A stretch of 64,000 nt of DNA from positions 1 through 64,000 of the forward strand of contig JAOTOL010001181.1 of assembly GCA_034440575.1 (NCBI GenBank), read 5' to 3'. This document shows, piece after piece, positions 1 through 12,812 of the stretch; positions within the stretch are counted from its first letter, which is position 1; every line of letters starts with the position of its first letter. Source of the DNA: Imbricaverruca yamaguchii (Eukaryota > Arthropoda > Thecostraca > Neoverrucidae). A program made the position numbers and the translations under genes. The notes under the pieces are model-generated. The model was given only the letters and a program-made list of their open reading frames with translations, did no database searches and was not told the origin of the DNA.

Positions 1-2168
1 GGCACTGTGTGCTGCCGCGTATGAAGGTCCCAGTCACCGTGTTCCTGTGCCTGTTCTGCAAGTGCCACTATCCCGGAACACAACGTATTTTTTGTCTCTG
101 ATCCCTTGTGTGTCTATTCTGCAGGCGTTTTGCTCCTCCGGCAGCGTGTTGCCCTTGATTCTCAGTCTCAGTCTCAGTCTCCGTCTCCGTACCCGGTGTC
201 TGTACCCTGGCAGGTGCCTTGACCCCGCGATACAACGTGTTGTTGGCTGTGATCGCAGTTCCGGTCACCCTGTTCCCGTGTCTGTTCTGCAGTGTCTTTT
301 TCTGCCAAGGCCACCCTGGGAGTGGCGGCAGTGTGCCCCGGCGGCTGACGAGGTGGCCGACTACAAGTGGCTGAACCGGAGTCGAGCCGTGCCCAGCTGC
401 TCTCCAGCTACCATCGCCCGTGAACAAATTCCTCGTGGACGAGGACTGAGTGGACTGCTCGCGACAAACCGCTCTCCAGCTACTCTAGCCACCTCCGGAG
501 GGTAGCGGCGAGAGCGAGTTTGGCGAGCGCTGCTGCGCGCCACATCTCAGCACGGGCGTATGTGACGGATGCTGTGACCCGAACCCCATCAGTAGATCAT
601 AACACGCGTAGTCGCTGACGTGATGGCGAGCGAGGATGGCGACGCACCGAGGTGTTGTGCCGACCGCCCTGCACGCGGGGCGGGAATTAGTGAACTCCCT
701 GGTCGGACTGTTGCGCAGCTGAAGTTGAGCCTCGTTAAGATGGTCGCAACCCCGTCTGGCTGGTGATGTTTACGATGCTCCGGTGAACATATGTGCTGTG
801 TGGACGTGATGTGAGCATGTGGACGATACGGCGTGCAGTGCGCTCATGGACGGCGTGGCTGAGTCGATCAGTAGATGAGCATACTCAGGATGGGCGCCTG
901 CTCAAGGCGTATCTACCCAGATCGGCGGACGCCGTTCTTGCCGGACCAGCGGCATACCTTTGAGGAAAACCTGGGGCCGGGGGCTAACCTTGTCCGAGAG
1001 ACGACCAATGCAATACGTGATGTGGAGTATCCGGAGAGTCCGGTCAGCTTGGCGGCATACTGATGCTCAGAGACGGAACATGGCAGCAGTGGTGTTCAGC
1101 TGATGATCGTAGATATTACCGGCCGTGGCTGGCGGCGGGGATCGAACTGACGTACAGGCCAGAACGCGGTCTCGGGGAGGGCGAGGCGAGAACATCCATC
1201 CACATCCATCGGTGGTCCGATCATCACTGTGTGAAGGGGATTCGGCGACCGGAGCGTCGTGGTGCAATGTCTGTTAACGTTCGGTCCTCTTTTACTGAAG
1301 TGCAGCACTTTCAGTGGCTGCTACTGCACACCATGGACTCAGCGACCGCGAGCCAGATGCGTGCGTTCCCTGTAAATAACACTGCAAATGCGTCAGTATA
1401 TGTCAAAACATTTCTGGATGAACGTGAACATGATTCCTTGGACTAAACACGAGTTTTCAGCGTTCGACGGTGGATATGTGGCATGCAGGTGACACGAGAC
1501 AAGAAGGGCATCAAAAGACGCTTGGATATCGACTGACAGCTGCTACAAGACGGCGCAGGAAGCGTATTCGCTGCACGAGATCTAGCCTGGGTGTCGCCAC
1601 ATGAGTCCCTCTTGGGCACCATGCCATGTCTTTATCACACTCAGTTCGCAAGCATGCTCTGGGTTCACACAGGACACGTACGGTCCACACGTCCAGGATG
1701 GGGCTGCCACCCGTTCCCTGTACTGGTGTTCAATGCTGCGGCGTCACTGATGTAGTCTGCTGCAGAGACACACTAGTAGCATCCCTGTTGCAGTGTCACT
1801 GATGTAGTGTCACTGCTATAGCGACACACTTCTACGTCGACGCACTGTTGAGGTTTCTGCTGTAGCTACACTTCTATAACGACACTGTTGTAACCGTCAC
1901 AGCTATAGCAACACACTTCTGCGGCGACGCACTGTTGTGAGGTCTCTGCTGTAGCGACACTTCTATAACGACACTGTTGTAACCGTCACAGCTATAGCAA
2001 CACACTTCTGCGGCGACGCACTGTTCTTGAGTCACTGCTGTAGCGACACACTACTACAGCGACACTGTTGTAGCGTCACTGCTGTAACGGTCACCGCTGT
2101 AGGCCCCCCACTGCTGTGGTGACACCGTTGCGGGTCGACTGATGAGGCGTTCACTGCTGTTCCGTTCC
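1..2168. other. No gene recognised; degenerate tandem repeats at right end
   Basis: GC-rich at the left, mixed later. Open frames here (for example 47-505 plus, 1063-1446 plus) show no motif or splice context I recognise. From about 1700 to 2100 the DNA is a degenerate array built on motifs such as CACTGTTGTAGCG. An 89-bp unit is repeated with high identity at about 1869-1957 and 1958-2028. The stretch lies just beyond the 3' end of the minus-strand MBD4-type gene. I saw no canonical polyadenylation signal for that gene here. Confidence 0.5.
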
Positions 2169-2350
2169 TCAGGCCAGACCGAGAGCCTGGTGGTTGGTCC
2201 ACAGCCAGTTGTGGTACAGGTTCAGCTTGTGATCGTGGGGCCGGACCTGCTTCCACTCGCCCAGGCAGAAGATGCGGTACGAGTCGTTGCCGTACTTGCC
2301 GATGCCGTACAGCTCGTTGGGGTACTTCCACACTTTGGTGACGAACTCGT
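2169..2350 (-). CDS. MBD4: MBD4-type gene, terminal exon with helix-hairpin-helix and catalytic Asp
   Basis: Acceptor CCGCCGTTACAG. Encodes [20 protein letters not shown], then [16 protein letters not shown] and [12 protein letters not shown], ending with TGA at 2171-2169. The Asp in GNDSY is at the catalytic position, so no loss of activity is indicated here. Confidence 0.95.
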
Positions 2351-5300
2351 CTGTAACGGCGGCCAGTCCGAGATAAGACAGTTGGCGCACGCGCCCACGC
2401 ATAGCCGAGTCCGAGTCGGTGGTCACCCTAGCTGGTGCTGAGGCGCTGTCTGGGAATTAATTTCCCATAGAATGGAGGACACGAGCCCCAGACGTCAAAA
2501 GATGTCTTTGGCTTTGACGTCCCAGGCCAGCTTTGACGTCAAAAGATGTCAACAGTGTTATACATGCAAATTGGCAATTGAAAAATACCAGCTCTTTACA
2601 AACATTTTCGTGCTGTCAAAATAGAGTATTGTAAAAGTAGGCTGACCTAAGGTAGTTGAATTCCAAAAGAGAATAGTTGAATACAGTCATATTTATCCGA
2701 CGTTAATTCCGAAGGCTCCGGGAGATCCGAGACGGCAGGACAAGCTTGGTTAGGTGGTTTCCATGTACATTTTGGAATTCCAGGACAATACGCAGACGAA
2801 ACATGCGTAATGAAGGGAAACACGACGGAGAGGCTCCTCTGATTGTTCACAACAACCTGTACTCTGATTGGGATCTTAGGCAATCGTAACCAATAATACG
2901 AGGTCATATGGCATGACAATCACGGTCGGATCCAGCATAGTGTCACATCGGCGCTTCGTGGGCGCAACAAACGTCACAAACCAGCATCCGTCTAAATGAG
3001 GGGTTCTCCACCGGTGTACACCGCCTAGAACTGGAGGATGAAATCACGGCAGGTGTAATGTCTGGTGCATGCCGCCAAACCACATCTCAACGCACCTGGA
3101 GGTGCTGAATGACCACTGTAGTCGATGCCCCCCAACGCACCTGAGAATCGGATGATGGTGTGAGCGCGCTTCTCGGCCAAGCCCAGCGGCGTGATGAGCT
3201 CCTGCAGGTCGGTCTCGTCGGCGTCGCGCGCCGCCGGGGCGTCCGGCCACCGCTCGAAGAATGTCTGCAGCAGCGGCAGCGCCTGGCGATCTGGGGTCGC
3301 GGCGGGTGTTGTCAGCCGGCCCATCACTGGTCGGTGGCCGGGTCACAGATGGGTGCAGGTCTAGAGCGGGCGGTATCGCCGACGGGAACGGTGACGTTCG
3401 TTGTCGGGGAGTGGTCAAGTGCACAGACGCGGTCAAGGGTGGGGAGCTTCTCCCCCAGGAGCCAAAATGGAACAAAAAATTGTGGAATTTTCACCACTAA
3501 AAAAACAAATTTACGCCGCGCTTCGCACGCTGAAAACGTTCTTTGTTTCATGACGTTGTTTTCTGCGGAGGGGGATGGCTCTCCCGTTAAGAAAATCCTG
3601 GCTGCGTAACTAGTGGAGTGCCCGAGCTAATTTTGAGCTAAATATTAGATAGACGAAGAATACCATGAAAACTCAAAGTTGAGCGTCAAAATATAGCGAG
3701 GACGCCTGTTTCAGCAGGCTAAAGATCATGAATACAAACCACCAGCACAAGCTTTTGTGTCCCTATTCCTGTGCGAACAAGGTTTCTTCCTCATAAGTTC
3801 ATCATGGAACTCGCACACACCATACACGTCGTGATATCACTAGGAAATGTCATAATATCGCCGACAAGCTAATACTAGCAGGTCTACGATATCACAATGC
3901 GACAATTATTTCCAGCCGTGCGGTACTTTCCATGAATAATGCGTAACCTGAAGGACACGGGAGGATGACGGCCGGAAGATCACGTGAACAAGTTCCATAT
4001 CAGTCGATCTGCGTGGTTCACGTGTTTACACGCCAACAAATGGTTCAATCCTAATAGGGCTATCAGATAATTATTTACTCGAATGCCATCCTTACACAAT
4101 TCGCGTCAGCCTTTATTTTTTCACGATTGCATTGGTCACACAGCATCGTCAATCCCCCATGACGATACATCGCATGCGAAGAACGGTCGCGGTTTGACTC
4201 GAACCCACAAACTCCCGGCCGTGATATGACCATCCTAACCTTGAGCCACCCAGATTCTCGGCTACCTGATCGCACAGTCATTTCCCTATCCAGACGTGTA
4301 ACCCCACCAGCACCGTGTCCTATACCACCGCCGGCCGGCGGGGCCGGGCGGCAACAGCGCTCACCTGCCGTCCTGTTGAGGAAGATGGTGCCGATGAGGA
4401 GCTTCCACGGCTCGTGGAACAGTGTTTCCTGCATCAGCCGGTAGGGGGAGCGCGGCGGCACCCAGCGACGCCGACCAGACAGCAGCGCTGTCGGCACGCG
4501 GGCGGTCCGGTCAGCGCCACCGGGCCACCGCGCCACCCCTCAGACACCCGGGCGGCACCCATCGGACACCCGAGCGCCCCAGTTATAGATACCGGGTCAT
4601 CCACCGGACACCCGAGTGGCCCGGTCAGCGCCACCGGATCATCGCGGAACACCGGACACCCAAGCGGCACCCCTCGACTATCCGAGCGGCATCCACCGGA
4701 CACCCGAGCGGTACTGCTCAGACACCCCACCGGAACCCTTGAGATACCTGAGCGGGACACCGAGGCGCGTCTCTGATACCGTGGCGTCCTTTTGGCCACC
4801 GCAGCGCCCCTCAGGGCACTGCAGCACTCCTCGGGACATTGCGGCGTCACTCAGATACCGCGGCAATCGTCAGGGACTCTGGCAACACCTCGCAGGCTCA
4901 ACGGCAGCACGAATCCCTCCACCCGGCAGATGCACCGATCGTAAGGTTCGCGCTATAGACGGTTTACTATCCACTGATGTGATCAGCCCCGTCCATTATT
5001 ATCGGAGACATATCGACGGAGCGGAACTGACGATAACAAATGTATAGTCAAGTGGGAACATCGTTTGCTGACGCCTTGATAAAAATAAATAGGGAAATGA
5101 GATGTCAAAAATGCATACAAAGGACAGCAATACCTGCATATGCGAAGTTTGAGGTTAACAGAACACATTAGTGTATGATATTAATTCCAGTAGCAACGAC
5201 GCTTCAAAATGCAGCAAATGTACATTAAAGGTTTGCCACAACCCACTCACCCAACCATCCGACACACATTCTTTAATCAATTCGGTAGGTCCCACCCTCA

Positions 5301-6948
5301 GTGGAACATAGCCGTAAAATTACATTATGCTTTTGTAATCACGCATCCAGCTGATAGCCATCAACAAACAACAGACACACCTTATGAAACATGTATTTGG
5401 TATTCACTAGCCACGGTCGTGCCCCACACTAACATCAGGTGGGACAGAATTCGCCTCGGCCACAGCGGGAATTTACGCCACCACACGGTGCGAACATCAC
5501 ATGATTTACAATCGTCTCAGCAGCCGAGGTAAAGTGTAAAAAAGGAACACCTCACGCCTCCGTCTGGAACACCGCCGGAACACCGCAGTACGGCGCCCGG
5601 AGCACGGCAGCCGCACGCACCGGCACCCGCGAGGTCCACTCCCGATCGTCATGACCTGGCCCAGCTCGCCCGGGGCCGCGTCAACTCACCCTTCCGGCGG
5701 CCAGCGGCCGGCTGCAGCCGCCGCTTGGCGAAGTTAAACTTGAGCTTGATCTTCTGGTTGACCGTGTCTTCGGAAGGCGCCGGCTTGGCCTTGGAGGACA
5801 CCCTGCGCACATGCTTGAGCGCCTTGCTCACCACGCGCGCGCTGTGGTCGTGTGGACGGTCCGCCACACTGGCGCGCGACTTCTTTCTCGACGGCATGCC
5901 CGCCTGCATGAGGGCGTTGAAGCAGAACCGCCTGTAGTCCAGATCGCTGCCAATCTGCTCCAGGTATATCCGCACCTCGCTCTGCGATCGGAACTTCTTG
6001 CCCATTGGGCTGAAAATGACGTAACACGAGTCAAATACATGCCAGTGCGACACAGAAATTCTAGAAGCTGATATATCACAATCGTGTCACAGCTACGATT
6101 CGATGACGATAGGTATCGGTATCAGGAAAACATTACAGCAATATATGCCACACTGGCCCAGGGACATACACCCGGAAGCACTACAATATGACAAGTGGTG
6201 GAGCACACATATATTTTCTAACAGAAAGATAGGCAGATATCTCCACACCAAAAATAATAGAGGTACACTTCTCAGATGTATGTACATGTATTCTGCTCAA
6301 ATCCACCAAAATAATTTTTTTTTGTGAGAGCAAGAAGCATGTCCGGTCATGTAAAGCATGCTGTGGCATGTCGCGTACTATGTTTGGCTTGATTGTGACC
6401 ACCATACCCACCCAATAGAAGCATATGCCACTGCATCGACGGACCAAATCACAAGTGCAGCAATGCCTGACAAAATGTGTTCCATTACCATGACTATATT
6501 TAGCGAGTGGCAGTGCGCCAACACAGAAAGTTCGACGTCGTTGAAACCTGCTGATCACCATCACCCGCTATACAACAGAGGTGTACAGTATCGGGATACT
6601 CTGGTTATCGACTTCACGTCACGTCGACCGTTGAGTCATGCAGCGTCGACAGTCTCTCACGCCGATTGGTCACGTACAAATAGTAGCGACAGGTGAGACT
6701 CGAATCCACAATCTTTCGATTGTGAGACAGACACCTTAGTTGGTTGGTTATTCTAGTTTTAGGGCGCATCGACCAGGTTTGGTCATTTAGGGCCCAGTGA
6801 CGGCAACTTATCGCTGGACCACTGGTGCCCCGGGGTACTCACTTGTACACGTATACGTCCCACTTGCCGCACGAGGCGCCCGACGAGCGCTGCACGCACT
6901 TGCGTGTCCAGCCCTCTGGCAACGCCGGGTCGTCGAAGAAGACGCCAT
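2169..6948 (-). CDS. MBD4: MBD4-type thymine/uracil DNA glycosylase gene (five exons recognised, 5' end open)
   Basis: Spliced minus-strand gene. Exons in transcript order are 6948-6843, 6009-5690, 4487-4365, 3290-3141 and 2350-2169. Every junction has GT/AG sites and agreeing codon phase (2,1,1,1). The MBD starts DPALPEGW and continues over the first junction into [12 protein letters not shown]. The glycosylase half has [46 protein letters not shown] and the hairpin [13 protein letters not shown], whose Asp matches the catalytic Asp of MBD4. It ends [10 protein letters not shown] then TGA. Known role of the family: nuclear base-excision repair of T or U opposite G at methylated CpG. The protein, about 290 residues as seen, is much shorter than mammalian MBD4 (about 580) because the linker between the domains is short. 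The first exon with the start codon was not found; acceptor 6948 could instead be read through to a Met upstream. Confidence 0.93.
3141..3290 (-). CDS. MBD4: MBD4-type gene, second glycosylase exon
   Basis: 150 nt. Encodes [19 protein letters not shown] and [20 protein letters not shown], aligning with the MBD4 helices ending LKPLGLYDLRAKTIVKFS. Donor TTCTCAG/GTGCGT. Joining to the next exon creates the codon for Asp in FSDEFVTK. Confidence 0.92.
4185..4250 (-). repeat. tRNA-derived SINE fragment
   Basis: On the minus strand an A-box-like stretch (GGCTCAAGGTTAGGATGG) is followed 40-odd bases later by a B box GGTTCGAGTCA, the internal Pol III promoter arrangement. The stems do not close well, so a SINE head or tRNA pseudogene is more likely than a functional tRNA. 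Confidence 0.5.
4365..4487 (-). CDS. MBD4: MBD4-type gene, first glycosylase exon
   Basis: 123 nt, phase 1 to phase 1. Encodes [19 protein letters not shown] and [14 protein letters not shown], the N-terminal helices of the HhH-GPD fold. Donor GGCAG/GTGAGC is strong. Acceptor CGTGCCGACAG is the least certain boundary of the gene. The intron beside it (4490-4860) is a degenerate GC-rich tandem array. Confidence 0.88.
4490..4860. repeat. Degenerate GC-rich tandem array in MBD4 intron
   Basis: Irregular reiteration of motifs such as GGACACCCGAGCGG and CACCGGACACCC with changing spacing. It abuts the acceptor of the first glycosylase exon. Long open frames in several frames are by-products of the GC-rich repeat. 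Confidence 0.7.
5690..6009 (-). CDS. MBD4: MBD4-type gene, exon with C-terminal half of MBD plus basic linker
   Basis: Acceptor GTCATTTTCAG, donor AAGG/GTGAGT; 320 nt. It completes the MBD ([19 protein letters not shown], then DLDYRRFCF) and continues into a lysine/arginine-rich linker ([31 protein letters not shown]) likely to hold nuclear localisation and DNA contacts. Confidence 0.92.
6560..6800 (-). repeat. tRNA-derived SINE, copy 1
   Basis: Minus strand shows CCAACCAACTAAGGTGTCTG followed by a hairpin (CACAATCGAAAGATTGTG) and a B box GGATTCGAGTCTCACC. The block GCCGATTGGTCACG...TAGTAGCGACAGGTGAGA recurs, diverged, at about 31496-31535, which shows that it is a dispersed family. Confidence 0.55.
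6843..6948 (-). CDS. MBD4: MBD4-type gene, exon with N-terminal half of MBD
   Basis: Encodes [18 protein letters not shown] through KWDVYVY. The donor follows TACAA at 6843 (GTGAGT), phase 2. The putative acceptor TTGTCGCGGACAG gives phase 1, so an upstream coding exon is expected. The open frame continues upstream to a Met at about 7060, but the peptide there is unlike MBD4. Confidence 0.85.
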
Positions 6949-7060
6949 CTGTCCGCGACAATGTCAACTGATCAACCGGCCACGAGTGGTCATCGGTGCG
7001 CCACACGGTCATCCATCTGGTCACCCACCTCCCACGTGGTTGCCATTCCCATCTTGTCAA

Positions 7061-10000
7061 TCACCACAGGTCTTCTCGCCATACTTCCCTGCCTGTGTGC
7101 AGCCCATCGCCTGTTCACTTATCACCCCATGTGGTCACCCATTTCCACTGAGCAGTGTTGAAAACACCGGGTCATCCTGAATTTAAACCCCAGAGGAATG
7201 GTAGACACTCAGGTCCTTCATACCTCTGGTATCAAAATGAAACAGCTAACCTTGGGGGTCAGTTATCGTGGTAAGGTTGACCTACTATTGTTATCTAGAG
7301 CATGCCTCATGCAATGCCCAGTTATTTTGGCCTTGCCACTGTGCCAAATATCCCTCAACCGCTCATCGATCACCACCTATTCGGTGGTAACTTACTACAA
7401 TCTGGTCATTTACCACCCACCAAGTCACCATCCCCTTTCCCCTGCTCATCCTACTTGGACACCCATCCTCATCTGGTCACTCAGCTCCCTTTGCATCATG
7501 CTTATATCTTCCATATGAATGGTGTGTATGAAACATTAAAAGCAGGGACAATGCACTTAGGATAAAAAGGTAATGCACCATTTGCTCTTCATATGGAATC
7601 AGCCTTTTAATACCACCCAAAGATACCACCTTTTCATTTTATATACTCATCACCCTTGTAATACCAACCTTCTGTATCTGGTTTCCTTGGTACAAATGTC
7701 ACTTCCTCCATCATGACACCTGCAACAAATTGCAGTAGCCCAAATAACAAACCAACAAACAAATTGCAACATCATAGCACATGACAACCTTCACCAGTTC
7801 AGAATCACAGCATGGTCAGTTTAACAACTTTGAGCATGATTATTTGGACCAAGCTTGGCAGCACCACCACCTGGAATACTCCATGACATCAACCAAATAT
7901 TATTTTTATCTCTCCAGTTGTTCAGTTATGGCCTCTGGTAGTATTTTGAGCAATGGATATATCATCACAACAAGGATATCTCTTGCAATGGATATATCAT
8001 CAATAATTAAAGTGATATGTTATGCAGCTTTGAGAAGTAAGTGATTAAAGAAAACATATCAGTGATAAAATATCAACATTTATCATGTTTAACCTTGTGA
8101 CCTTGTGACCCCTAGCCCATTGAAATTGATACATTTTACAGCATTAATATGAATGGATGTGATAATTTGGCTGTCACATAAGAAAATAAAGAGTTTCACC
8201 TTCAAAAATCCCATGTAGGCATCTGTTCTCCATGGCATTCTACTATTTTGTGACTTTCGGAATGGATGGATTTCAAGTAAGTTTTGTACAATTGAAGAAC
8301 TGCAGGGGATCAACAATGAAATAAAGTGGGTGATATAAAACATTTGCTTGACAAAGAAGAATTTAAAATGTATTGATGTAAGTCTCATAGTTAGCCCTAA
8401 TACACTTCAAACTTCAACACAAACCATTTTTGAGAGGTCATCCATATGCTCATCTATGTGTGACAACATAATTTTACTTTTAGAACATCTGGTGGCCTGG
8501 TAATCAAAGCATCTGATCATGTTCAACTTTGCTGACAGCAAGAAGTACAATTGTGCCATCATTCCATCTGTCTGCATCATTTACATGTATGCACAGTTGA
8601 ATCCATACCTCAATGCAAACAAGTTTTTCATGGTATACATAGCATGTCCCCAAAAACATGAACATGTTCATAAGCTTCCTGTAGTTCATTGTTTATGTTT
8701 TGGGCAGTCCACACATTTTGCACATTACTGCACTGCACTAAGGAGTGCAGTGTGGAGATGAGTACCTATGTGGTGTGGGTAGGTTGATAATCCAGTAACA
8801 CTCCACACAAGACTACAATAATCAAAAGATGAAGAAACTGTCAAATTTGAGAAATTGGATTTGGAGACAATTGGAGAAAACCACACAAAAAATAGTAAAA
8901 TAAACCAAGCTGCTCTGTTGTGTTCATATGTGCATTTTTTTTGCAATCACCTGCTACCAAATTCAGTCCAGAGAAGTACCTACCAACTGGTTTGAAATAG
9001 CTAGGTGGTATGTGTGAGAGGTTGTATGTGCTTTATCATGCCATATGTGCATTTGTCTATTGATTTAAGGCAAAACATGTCCATATAGAAAAGGTTCTTC
9101 ATTATGGGATACTAGGTAAAAAGGTCTAAGCTTCTTGACTTTCTTGCTCTAATTTTGTTTGCATTTGGTGCATGTATTTGATTCACTTGGTGAAGATTTG
9201 GCCCTACTGGTAAGTTTCAGTGCAAATTTGTCCATAGCTGGTGTGCTTCATTAAGACGTTTGCCATACTTTGCAATCTGGCCCACGACCATGAGTACTTT
9301 TTAGAATGTGCCCAAAGCAATTTTGGCCAGGGCCCATGCACCTACCTACATAAGAGCTTGAAGAATTGACGCCGAACTAGGGCTTGACTTTTTGGAATCC
9401 AGGATTTGGGGCAATTCTAGGCCAGCTGTATCCAGACACCAAAAGCCATCCGTGCAATTTCCAATCAGCTTCAAGCATGTTTGTCGAGCAGCAATGAGTT
9501 GGTAATCATTTCCAAACAGCTCCTTTTATTTATGGGCAATGAAAGGAACATGCTTACCTAGGACTCCGCAGAGACCCGATGCGCGTAGACTCAGGAACCT
9601 TTCTGCGCGGGGTAAAACGCCAGAAATGTTCAAGGCCGAAATGTCTAGGTGATTTCCAATTGTAGTATTATGTTCATCAATTTAACTGGATGTTTTCCTG
9701 CATTTTTCGAAAACGCCTGGTAACTAAGTATGCGAAAGTTAAAAACGTTTTTTTTTACAGTGTGTTTCTTATTATTGAGAAATTCGACATGTACCATAAA
9801 TATCAAGAATATAAATAATATTCCAGCGGCATAGGGTTTGCATTTCCAAATATCATAATGACTAAAATTAGCTAAGAACACAAAGATTGCGCAACAGCAT
9901 AATATGCAAGCATCAGAATGTCCAGCAGCTATAAAGACTGGGACGCGAAAGAATGCTCAGAATGTCCAATGTCCAGTGTCAAAAAATGTACATAAGATTC

Positions 10001-10120
10001 CCTGTCAATTCTGGAGCCGCATGGACGTGGACATTCTAACGCTTGGATATCCTGTCGCCACTGGTGGATCCAGGGTTGACTGGGGGCATATGATCCTCGA
10101 CAGATATGTGCGGATGTCCG
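7061..10120. other. Intergenic, AT-leaning, no gene seen
   Basis: Short open frames only, mostly low complexity (Ser/His/Thr-rich 7198-7518; hydrophobic minus-strand frames 8089-8946). I found no splice-framed exon with recognisable protein. Upstream exons of the MBD4-type gene could lie here but I could not identify them. Confidence 0.5.
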
Positions 10121-10129
10121 TACAGTTGG

Positions 10130-11145
10130 CACACGTATTCATATTCGTATTCAGCACACACCACCGATTGTACCAAACTTATCGTCCGTGGTCATACCGA
10201 CCTCGCTGTGTACGAATCTGAACTTCGTTTTGCGTTAACTGCAACCGTTTGACCTCCACAGAATAAAATGTCAAGGTCAACCAGCGGGACAGACCTAACT
10301 TCCGAATGAGGGCGAGAACATGCATGCAATCGCTATGATGTTCTCGCAAGATGCAGCACCTGAATCTTTTAGTCACACAGATAAAGGTCATAGAGTACTT
10401 GTGATATTGTACTCTTTTGCGGCAGGTCAAGGTCAATCATGAAGGTAAAAAATGTCATAGAAAGATGGGTACAGTCATATCTCCCCAGCTAAGGGACATC
10501 AGTCCTTGCAATCATCATTCTCAGGAAGCTGACGACTGTGCGCAACTTTTAGTCATATTCTTAAACCGCTCAAGGTCAAGGTGAAGGTCATAGTGCACTT
10601 GAGATGACTGGAACAGCTCTAGCTCATGGGCGATAGTTTGCACACTACCATGTTGTGACATGCATAATAGGTGATCACCGTGCACAACTTTCAGTTGCAT
10701 AATTAATTAGGTCAAGGTCAACTACGAAGGTCAGAATGCATTTAAAACTACAGGAACGGTTGCGCCTCCTGTCATATGGGACAAATGGGCACAAAAGGTA
10801 TATTTAAGGACACCACCTGACAGGATGCATCTCTTCATCACACATTGCGGCAGGTCAAGTTCAATCATGAGGGTCAAAATTGCCCTAGAATGATGGGGAC
10901 AGTCATAGCTTCCCAGCTAAGGGGCATCAATCATCGTAATTGTTAATGTCATGAAACTGACAACAGTGCACAACTTTTGCTCGTATCTTTATACCGCTCA
11001 AGGTCAATGTGAAGGTCATGGTGCAGTTGAAATGACCGGGACAGCTCTAGCTCGTGGGCGATAGCATGAACACTACCAAGTTGTGACATGCAGAATAGGT
11101 GATCGCCGTACGCAACTTTCAGTTGCATACTTCATTCAGGGTGAA
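10130..11145. repeat. Dispersed repeat with AAGGTCA motifs, internally duplicated
   Basis: The first ~300 bp (10130-10440) match 17630-17930 in inverted orientation: the AATACGAATATGAATACG end and the GTTGCAGTTAACGCAAAAC block are shared. Inside, 10420-10720 is repeated at 10843-11145 (GCGGCAGGTCAAG, GACAGTCATA, CCGCTCAAGGTCAA, GGTGATCNCCGT). Many AAGGTCA half-sites are present. No coding capacity is seen. It is probably a non-autonomous element or decayed transposon. Confidence 0.65.
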
Positions 11146-11149
11146 GCCT

Positions 11150-12600
11150 TCCTAGTTTAAGAGGGTGATTGGTTATCCCAGAAAGGCGCCTGTCTAGTCC
11201 AGGGGGGATTTTTTGTTTGTTTGTTGTTTTTTATCGATGTGAACGTCTTCGCTATCCAGAGGAGCCTATTTTCATCCGGATAAGTACATACCATTGTTAC
11301 TTATATGTTCACTTGCACGGGTGCCTTCTCTACCTAGAGCGGGGCCAGCTTAGTTCGCACGGATATCTTCCTTATGCATACTCCAAAATGGCGCCTGTCT
11401 AGTCCAGAGGGGTGCCTGCTCCCTCTGATCACTTGCCACATGGGTGCCTGATCAAAATCCTGTTTGTTTACTTCAGAACAAAAGCGTCTGGATAATCCAG
11501 AGCAGTGTCTTCGTAACTCTGAACTTCAGTGTAATCCGGTCGACACAAATCATTCAGCGTATGAGCATGTTGATCGGACCGCCTATATGTCGCGAGGACA
11601 AGCCGCGGTCCTGTAGGTCTGACAGCTGTCACATATCGTTTCCAGGATAGTACATGACGCAGCTTTTATGTTGTACGTGCTCGGTACATTTGTTGCGATA
11701 TTTGTAGAAAACTGTATCATAACCGTGCCCAGGAAAGAAAGGCACAGTGATACAAGAAACGATATCGTTGTTCGGATTGTGATGTTTGCAATGTGTTCTA
11801 ACACAATATATGATTTCCGACGTCGTAGCTGGAGTTAAAAAAGAAGAAATGAATGAAACGAATGGAAGATTTATATTTATTTTCACATATATTTCACTGG
11901 GAACACCCTAGGTTGACAATTATGCTCAGCTTATCATAATACATCGATTATCGCATATAGCAAATCAAGGATATGCAAGACACTGTGTCTTATTAAATCT
12001 AACCGTTCTCCTATTCCTGACAGCGAACGTTTCCTCAATCTGTCTTTCATACCAAAATCGTGCCTTTTGCAACACCAACATAGCAACTGGCGCGTAAAAT
12101 ATGTTTCCCAACGACAACACCATGACTCACAAAATCATTCCTTTGCAAGCCCAATAAAACCTCCCTTTAACCAAACATAAAGTCACCAACTGCAGTTAAG
12201 AATCTCAACCATTCATCGGGGTGAAACGTACACCAGAAATAGTGAAAAGTGAACCAGGAAAAAAGTCAAGAACTGGGATATGGAACCAAACCAGCGGACC
12301 TATGCTCTACCGGTGCGCGAAGTGACTGGACTCAGTAGTCCACATTTCTGCTGGCTTCATGTCGGTAGTTGCACAGCACAGTGATTGGACGCCTGGAAAA
12401 CTGAGTAAGTGAACATGCGACAGGACCTTTATCTGTAGTGATTTCCCTTGCATCAAGCATTAGCTACTGCTCGTGGTTCATATTCTGTCCGACACTTCAG
12501 CGGAAAAGGCAATGAGTTGACTGGCGTCTTGGTGCCGCTCGTATCTCCTATGTATATAGCAATAGTGCTCTGACTCGTTTATCTACAGCTCTATCAATTT
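11150..12600. other. Intergenic; short degenerate repeats, no gene
   Basis: At 11160-11480 motifs such as GGCGCCTGTCTAGTCCAG recur with altered spacing, a decayed low-copy array. The rest is unremarkable AT-rich sequence. Small frames at 11583-11886 show no domain. Confidence 0.4.
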
Positions 12601-12605
12601 TCATC

Positions 12606-12812
12606 ATGCGCACGAACATCATCAGGCTGCTGCTATCCATTGCCCTGGTTCAAACATTTACCGCCATCACGCCCCCCGGTCCCCAGGCTCGCAACGCGCA
12701 CGCAGCCGTCCCCTCCATAACGTCCTCACCGCCGCGACATTTTCCCCCACCAGTCCCCAGCTTCACTACTCCCGAGCGGCGAGACCGACCGAAGGGAGCG
12801 CGCCCGTTATAA
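12606..12812 (+). CDS. Small ORF with signal-peptide-like start, not recognised
   Basis: 68 codons. It begins MRTNIIRLLLSIALVQTFTA, a good hydrophobic secretion-like segment, then a Pro/Ser-rich tail. The frame ends in the GC-rich block that also holds a TATAAAA at 12808-12814. It lies about 180 bp before the endonuclease remnant of a non-LTR element, and may be the decayed 5' part of that element rather than a host gene. There is no homology I can name. Confidence 0.2.
   Translation: MRTNIIRLLLSIALVQTFTAITPPGPQARNAHAAVPSITSSPPRHFPPPVPSFTTPERRDRPKGARPL

Noticed and set aside
47..505. 152-codon frame at the left edge
   Set aside because: Biased composition, a shadow on both strands, no domain and no splice or promoter context.
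4185..4250. Functional tRNA gene on the minus strand
   Set aside because: A- and B-box-like motifs are present, but the arms do not form a consistent cloverleaf; SINE head preferred.
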